From contig DASTBT010000074.1 in NCBI GenBank assembly GCA_035711865.1, forward strand, positions 1 to 8,585: 8,585 nt of DNA. Reading direction: 5' to 3'. Within the stretch, counting starts at the first letter, position 1. Each line of letters opens with the position of its first letter. This document shows positions 6,061 through 8,585 of this stretch, piece by piece. The notes under the pieces were generated by a model. The model saw only the letters and a list, made by a program, of their open reading frames with translations, did no database searches and had not been told where the DNA came from. The stretch is from JAOUEA01 sp035711865 (GTDB lineage Bacteria > Actinomycetota > UBA4738 > HRBIN12). Position numbers and translations under genes: made by a program.

Positions 6061-6070
6061 GCGTCGACGC
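6061..6070. promoter_or_regulatory. Palindrome in the cupin/DUF1761 divergent intergenic region
   Basis: GCGTCGACGC is its own reverse complement. It lies between two divergent -10-like hexamers, TAGGCT on the minus strand (6083-6078) and TAGGGT on the plus strand (6109-6114), near the expected start of the cupin transcript. Short GC palindromes are common at this composition, so operator function is only a possibility. The rest of the 144-bp region between the two genes holds the tandem duplication and nothing else I can name. Confidence 0.2.
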
Positions 6071-6108
6071 GATCGGGAGCCTACTTCCGTCGATGGCGCC
6101 TCCGGGAA

Positions 6109-6114
6109 TAGGGT
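6109..6114 (+). promoter_or_regulatory. Putative -10 element of the DUF1761 gene
   Basis: TAGGGT fits TAnnnT. Transcription would start near 6121, leaving a leader of about 27 nt that carries the purine-rich ribosome binding site before ATG 6148. No clear -35 is seen. Confidence 0.3.
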
Positions 6115-6147
6115 GCGCAGGGCACCGCACGGAAGGGGGGGAAGCCA

Positions 6148-6576
6148 ATGAGCTTCGACACGCTGAGCGACCTCAACTGGCTCGCCGTCGTCGTGGGAGC
6201 GATCGCGTACTTCGCGATCGGGGCCCTCTGGTACTCGCCGGTCGTCTTCGGGGATATGTGGATGGCGGCGGGTGGGCTCACCCAGGAGCAGACGGGGGAA
6301 GGACCCCGCGTCGCGATCTACGCCGTGCCGCTGATCGGAAGCCTGCTGTCGGCGATCGCGCTCGGCATGCTGGCCGAGTCGACCGGGACCGACACGCTGG
6401 GCGAGGGGCTCGTGCTCGGCGTGGTCGCGGCGGTGGGCTTCGCGTTCGCGATCTCGCTCGTCACCGCGACGTTCGAGTCGACCAAGCCGAAGCCCATGGT
6501 CTGGGGCGCGGTGAACGCCGGGTACCACATCGTGGGGATCCTGGTCGCCGCCGCGATCATCGGGGCCTGGCAGTAG
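6148..6576 (+). CDS. DUF1761 family membrane protein
   Basis: This 142-residue protein has four hydrophobic segments at about 10-28, 54-74, 85-106 and 119-140. The N-terminus LNWLAVVVGAIAYFAIGALWYSPVVFGDMWM, with its GALWYSP...F...W core, is the signature of DUF1761. So is the later WGAVNAGYHIVGILVAAAIIG. Members are small integral membrane proteins of unknown function, often found singly. ATG 6148 is preceded by a long G-rich ribosome binding site (AGGGGGGG, 6134-6141). It lies upstream of, and on the same strand as, the xanthine dehydrogenase genes, about 40 bp away. That operon seems to have its own promoter, so a functional link is not implied. Confidence 0.88.
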   Translation: MSFDTLSDLNWLAVVVGAIAYFAIGALWYSPVVFGDMWMAAGGLTQEQTGEGPRVAIYAVPLIGSLLSAIALGMLAESTGTDTLGEGLVLGVVAAVGFAFAISLVTATFESTKPKPMVWGAVNAGYHIVGILVAAAIIGAWQ

Positions 6577-6589
6577 GTCGGCCGGCCAC

Positions 6590-6602
6590 AGTCGGACCGA
6601 CT
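6590..6602. promoter_or_regulatory. 13-bp perfect palindrome at the promoter of the xanthine dehydrogenase operon
   Basis: AGTCGG and CCGACT flank a single A. The last T of the palindrome is also the first base of the putative -10 TACGCT (6602-6607). Binding of a dimeric regulator here would block RNA polymerase, so it is a good candidate operator. The loop of one base is too short for a hairpin, so it is not a terminator for the upstream gene. Confidence 0.4.
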
Positions 6603-6607
6603 ACGCT
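6602..6607 (+). promoter_or_regulatory. Putative -10 element of the xanthine dehydrogenase operon
   Basis: TACGCT is identical to the -10 proposed for the response regulator operon. GTG 6616 follows after 8 nt, at the expected transcription start, which suggests a leaderless message. There is no Shine-Dalgarno sequence before any candidate start (TTG 6607, GTG 6610, GTG 6616). No good -35 is visible, which would fit a regulated promoter. Confidence 0.4.
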
Positions 6608-6615
6608 TGGTGCCC

Positions 6616-7479
6616 GTGGAGGTCCTGCTGCCCAGCACGCTCGACCAGGCGCTGGGGAGCCTCGCGGAGCGGCCGCACGCCCGCCCGATCGCCGGCGGCA
6701 CCGACCTGATGGTCGCGCTGAACCGGGGCGACGAGCGCCCCGAGGCGATCGTCGACGTCTCCCGCCTCGCAGAGCTCGAGTCGTGGCACCGCAACGGTCG
6801 GGTGGTGCTCGGGGCCGGGGTGACGTACTCGCGGATCCTCGCGGACTCGCCGGGCGACGACGCCCTGACCGAGGCGGCGCGAGCGGTCGGCTCGCCGCAG
6901 ATCCGCAACCGAGGCACGGTGGGCGGGAACCTCGGCACGGCCTCGCCGGCCGGCGACCTGATCCCGGTGCTGGCCGCGCGCGACGCCGACATCGAGCTCG
7001 TCTCGTCGGCCGGAAGCCGTTCGCTTCCCTGGCACGAGTTCCTCACCGGACCCAAGTCGACCGCGATCGCACCCGGTGAGCTGATCGCGGGCGCGAGTTG
7101 GCCCACGCCCGCCGGGCCGTCGACGTTCGCCAAGGTCGGCCCCCGTAACGCGATGGTGATCTCGATCTGCAGCGTCTGCGTGCAGATCGACGAGGAAGCC
7201 CGAGCCGTTCGGGTGGCGATCGGCAGCGTGGGACCGGTGGTGCTGCGGGCGCCGGACGCCGAGGCGTTCGCCCACGACGCGATCGAGGAGGCCGGCGGGT
7301 GGGAGGACCCCTCCCGTCGGCCGGCCGAGACCGCGGCGGCCCGGTTCGGGGAGCTCGTCGCGGCGGCCGCTCGCCCGATCGACGACGTGCGGAGCACGGC
7401 GGACTACCGCCGCCACGCGGTCCGCGTGCTCGCCGCTCGTGCCTTCACCCGCATGCTGGCGCGGCGGCCCGGAGGCTGA
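6616..7479 (+). CDS. pucC: Molybdenum hydroxylase FAD-binding subunit (xanthine dehydrogenase C-subunit type)
   Basis: This protein of about 287 residues is the medium subunit of a three-part molybdenum hydroxylase. It passes electrons from the 2Fe-2S clusters to FAD and on to an acceptor. The PCMH-type FAD-binding domain shows IAGGTDLMVALN (25-36) and IRNRGTVGGNLGTASPAGDLIPVL (96-119), the two flavin-binding loops of the family. The CO dehydrogenase flavoprotein C-terminal domain follows, with FAKVGPRNAMVISICSV (171-187) and a DDVRSTADYRRHAVRVLAAR end (256-275). Length is normal. The start is uncertain: TTG 6607 and GTG 6610 are in frame, but GTG 6616 fits a leaderless transcript from TACGCT. 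It is followed after 4 nt by the iron-sulfur subunit. The family call is firm; xanthine as substrate is inferred mainly from the large subunit. Confidence 0.88.
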   Translation: MEVLLPSTLDQALGSLAERPHARPIAGGTDLMVALNRGDERPEAIVDVSRLAELESWHRNGRVVLGAGVTYSRILADSPGDDALTEAARAVGSPQIRNRGTVGGNLGTASPAGDLIPVLAARDADIELVSSAGSRSLPWHEFLTGPKSTAIAPGELIAGASWPTPAGPSTFAKVGPRNAMVISICSVCVQIDEEARAVRVAIGSVGPVVLRAPDAEAFAHDAIEEAGGWEDPSRRPAETAAARFGELVAAAARPIDDVRSTADYRRHAVRVLAARAFTRMLARRPGG

Positions 7480-7483
7480 GGCC

Positions 7484-7954
7484 ATGCTGGTGCGGCTGCG
7501 GGTCGACGGCGAGTGGCGCGAGGCCGACGCGTGGGAAGGCTCGAGCCTGCTCTCGATGCTCCGGGACGACCTCGGGCTGACCGGTCCCAAGAACGCCTGC
7601 GAGGAAGGCGAGTGCGGCTCGTGCACGGTCTGGCTGGACGGGGTGCTGGCGTGCTCGTGCCTCGTGCTGGCCGCACAGGCTCATGACCGAGACGTCGGGA
7701 CGATCGACGGCCTCGCCGGCGACGAGGGAGACCTGCACCCCGTGCAGCGGGCGTTCCTCGACGCCGGCGCGGTGCAATGCGGGTTCTGCACGCCGGGACT
7801 CGTCGTCGCGGTGACGGACCTGCTCGAGCGCGATCCCGACCCGTCCGAGCTCGCGACGCGCGAGGCGCTCTCCGGCAACCTCTGCCGGTGCACGGGCTAC
7901 GTGAAGATCCTCGACGCGGTCCGACTCGCGAGGCGGCGTCCCGGGGAACCATGA
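7484..7954 (+). CDS. pucE: Molybdenum hydroxylase 2Fe-2S subunit (xanthine dehydrogenase E-subunit type)
   Basis: This 156-residue small subunit carries two [2Fe-2S] clusters between the molybdenum site and FAD. The N-terminal ferredoxin-like domain has C39, C44, C47 and C59 (CEEGECGSCTVWLDG...). The C-terminal helical domain has C99, C102, C134 and C136 (VQCGFCTPGLVVA; SGNLCRCTGYVKILDAV). All eight ligands are present with the spacing usual in CoxS/PucE proteins. The frame is open upstream to 7439, but ATG 7484 is preferred: GGAGG (7471-7475) lies 8 nt before it, and the protein then begins at the first beta strand (MLVRLRVDGEW). The Shine-Dalgarno sequence is inside the end of the FAD-subunit gene. 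The stop overlaps the next start by 4 bp (ATGA), indicating coupled translation of the complex. Confidence 0.93.
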   Translation: MLVRLRVDGEWREADAWEGSSLLSMLRDDLGLTGPKNACEEGECGSCTVWLDGVLACSCLVLAAQAHDRDVGTIDGLAGDEGDLHPVQRAFLDAGAVQCGFCTPGLVVAVTDLLERDPDPSELATREALSGNLCRCTGYVKILDAVRLARRRPGEP

Positions 7955-8585
7955 GCGACATGCGAACGATCGTCGATCGACCGCGGGGCGGCATCGGGGA
8001 GTCGATCTCGCGGACCGACGGCGAGCCGAAGGTGCGCGGCGCGTTCGCCTACGGCAGCGATCTGTGGGCCGACGGCGCCCTGTGGGGTCGCACGGTGCGC
8101 AGCCCCCACGCCCACGCACGCATCCTCTCGGTCGACATCGGGCCGGCGCTCGCGATCCCGGGCGTGCATGCCGTGCTGGTCTCCGACGACGTGCCGGGCG
8201 AGCGGCTGTACGGCCTCGAGTTCCCCGACCAGCCCGTGCTCGCCGACGACGTGGTCCGCTACGTCGGCGAGCCCGTCGTCGTCGTCGCGGGCGATCACCC
8301 CGAAACGGCCCGGCGCGCAGCCGACGCCGTGCGGGTCACGTACGAACCGCTCGACGCGATCATCGACATGGAGCAGGCGACCGCTCCGGGCGCGGCCGAG
8401 CTGCACCCATGGGGGAACGTGCTCCGTCACATCCACATCGAGCACGGGGACCCGGGGAGCGACGCCGACGTCTGGGTCGAGGGCTACTACGAGACCGGCA
8501 TGCAGGATCAGGCCGCGCTCGGCCCCGAGGCCGGCCTCGCGGTCCCCGCCGACGACGGCGGGATCGACCTGTACGTGACCACCCA
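7951..8585 (+). CDS. pucD: Molybdopterin-binding large subunit, xanthine dehydrogenase D-subunit type, N-terminal part only
   Basis: From ATG 7951, 211 codons are open to the window edge. The start overlaps the 2Fe-2S subunit stop by 4 bp. The N-terminus GGIGESISRTDGEPKVRGAFAYGSDLW (13-39), LWGRTVRSPHAHARILSVDIG (44-64), GVHAVLVSDDVPG (71-83) and VRYVGEPVVVVAGDHPETARRAADAV (102-127) make up the aldehyde oxidase/xanthine dehydrogenase a/b hammerhead domain. The start of the molybdenum-binding domain follows with EGYYETGMQDQAALGPEAGLAVP. GMQDQ..LGPE.GLAVP matches xanthine dehydrogenase subunit D better than the CO dehydrogenase large subunit; the CoxL active-site loop would lie beyond the edge. 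A complete gene would be expected to encode roughly 750 residues. The complex should hydroxylate hypoxanthine and xanthine to urate in the cytoplasm. Substrate is inferred; related hydroxylases act on other aromatics and aldehydes. Confidence 0.88.
   Translation, partial: MSDMRTIVDRPRGGIGESISRTDGEPKVRGAFAYGSDLWADGALWGRTVRSPHAHARILSVDIGPALAIPGVHAVLVSDDVPGERLYGLEFPDQPVLADDVVRYVGEPVVVVAGDHPETARRAADAVRVTYEPLDAIIDMEQATAPGAAELHPWGNVLRHIHIEHGDPGSDADVWVEGYYETGMQDQAALGPEAGLAVPADDGGIDLYVTT

Noticed and set aside
6580..6587. GGCCGGCC palindrome before the xanthine dehydrogenase operon
   Set aside because: An 8-bp G/C-only palindrome is expected by chance in DNA of this composition. The adjacent 13-bp mixed-base palindrome is the better operator candidate.
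6018..7397. Long plus- and minus-strand frames (353 and 359 codons) over the DUF1761 and FAD-subunit genes
   Set aside because: Both are out of frame or antisense to recognised proteins and have no family resemblance.
1..8585. tRNA, rRNA, CRISPR array, transposase, attachment site or phage gene
   Set aside because: I looked on both strands for cloverleaf-like segments, regularly spaced repeats, terminal inverted repeats and transposase or integrase motifs and saw none.

Overview
This window is very GC-rich, densely packed and almost wholly coding. Codon choice (third-position G/C, GTG/TTG/CTG starts, 4-bp stop/start overlaps) and gene content (MprAB-like two-component pair, DrrAB exporter, PucCED-type xanthine dehydrogenase, DUF1761) point to a high-GC Actinomycetota chromosome, possibly an uncultivated deep lineage such as Thermoleophilia or Acidimicrobiia. 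That placement is inference from style and cannot be proved here. I see no tRNA, rRNA, CRISPR array, insertion sequence or phage gene.

Left block, minus strand (about 3.0 kb down to 1): an OmpR-family response regulator (2259-2981), a HAMP sensor histidine kinase (840-2255), a YdeI/OmpD-associated family protein (239-823) and the N-terminus of a probable PAP2-type membrane protein (1-242, cut by the window edge). Gaps are +3 nt, +16 nt and a 4-bp overlap, so this looks like one operon. An 11-bp-spaced direct repeat, typical of an OmpR-family binding site, sits over the likely -35 region of the regulator, suggesting autoregulation of a leaderless transcript.

Divergent from it on the plus strand is an MgtC-family membrane protein (3101-3772). 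Its only sensible start is a CTG behind a strong Shine-Dalgarno sequence. It converges with a minus-strand DrrAB-type ABC exporter (permease 3780-4601, ATPase 4598-5575, 4-bp overlap). Upstream of drrA, a 59-bp gap with a perfect inverted repeat separates it from a small cupin protein (5635-6003).

Right block, plus strand: a DUF1761 membrane protein (6148-6576), then a molybdenum hydroxylase operon in the order FAD subunit (6616-7479), 2Fe-2S subunit (7484-7954) and molybdopterin subunit (7951 to past the right edge). The large subunit most resembles xanthine dehydrogenase subunit D (PucD), so the predicted job is oxidation of hypoxanthine/xanthine to urate in purine catabolism. A perfect 13-bp palindrome touches the putative -10 of this operon.

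The left two thirds is themed on the cell envelope (sensor kinase, PAP2-like protein, MgtC, drug/lipid exporter) and the right third on purine catabolism. No clearly new system is visible. The most useful leads are the regulatory sites, the CTG start and the kinase-YdeI-PAP2 operon.
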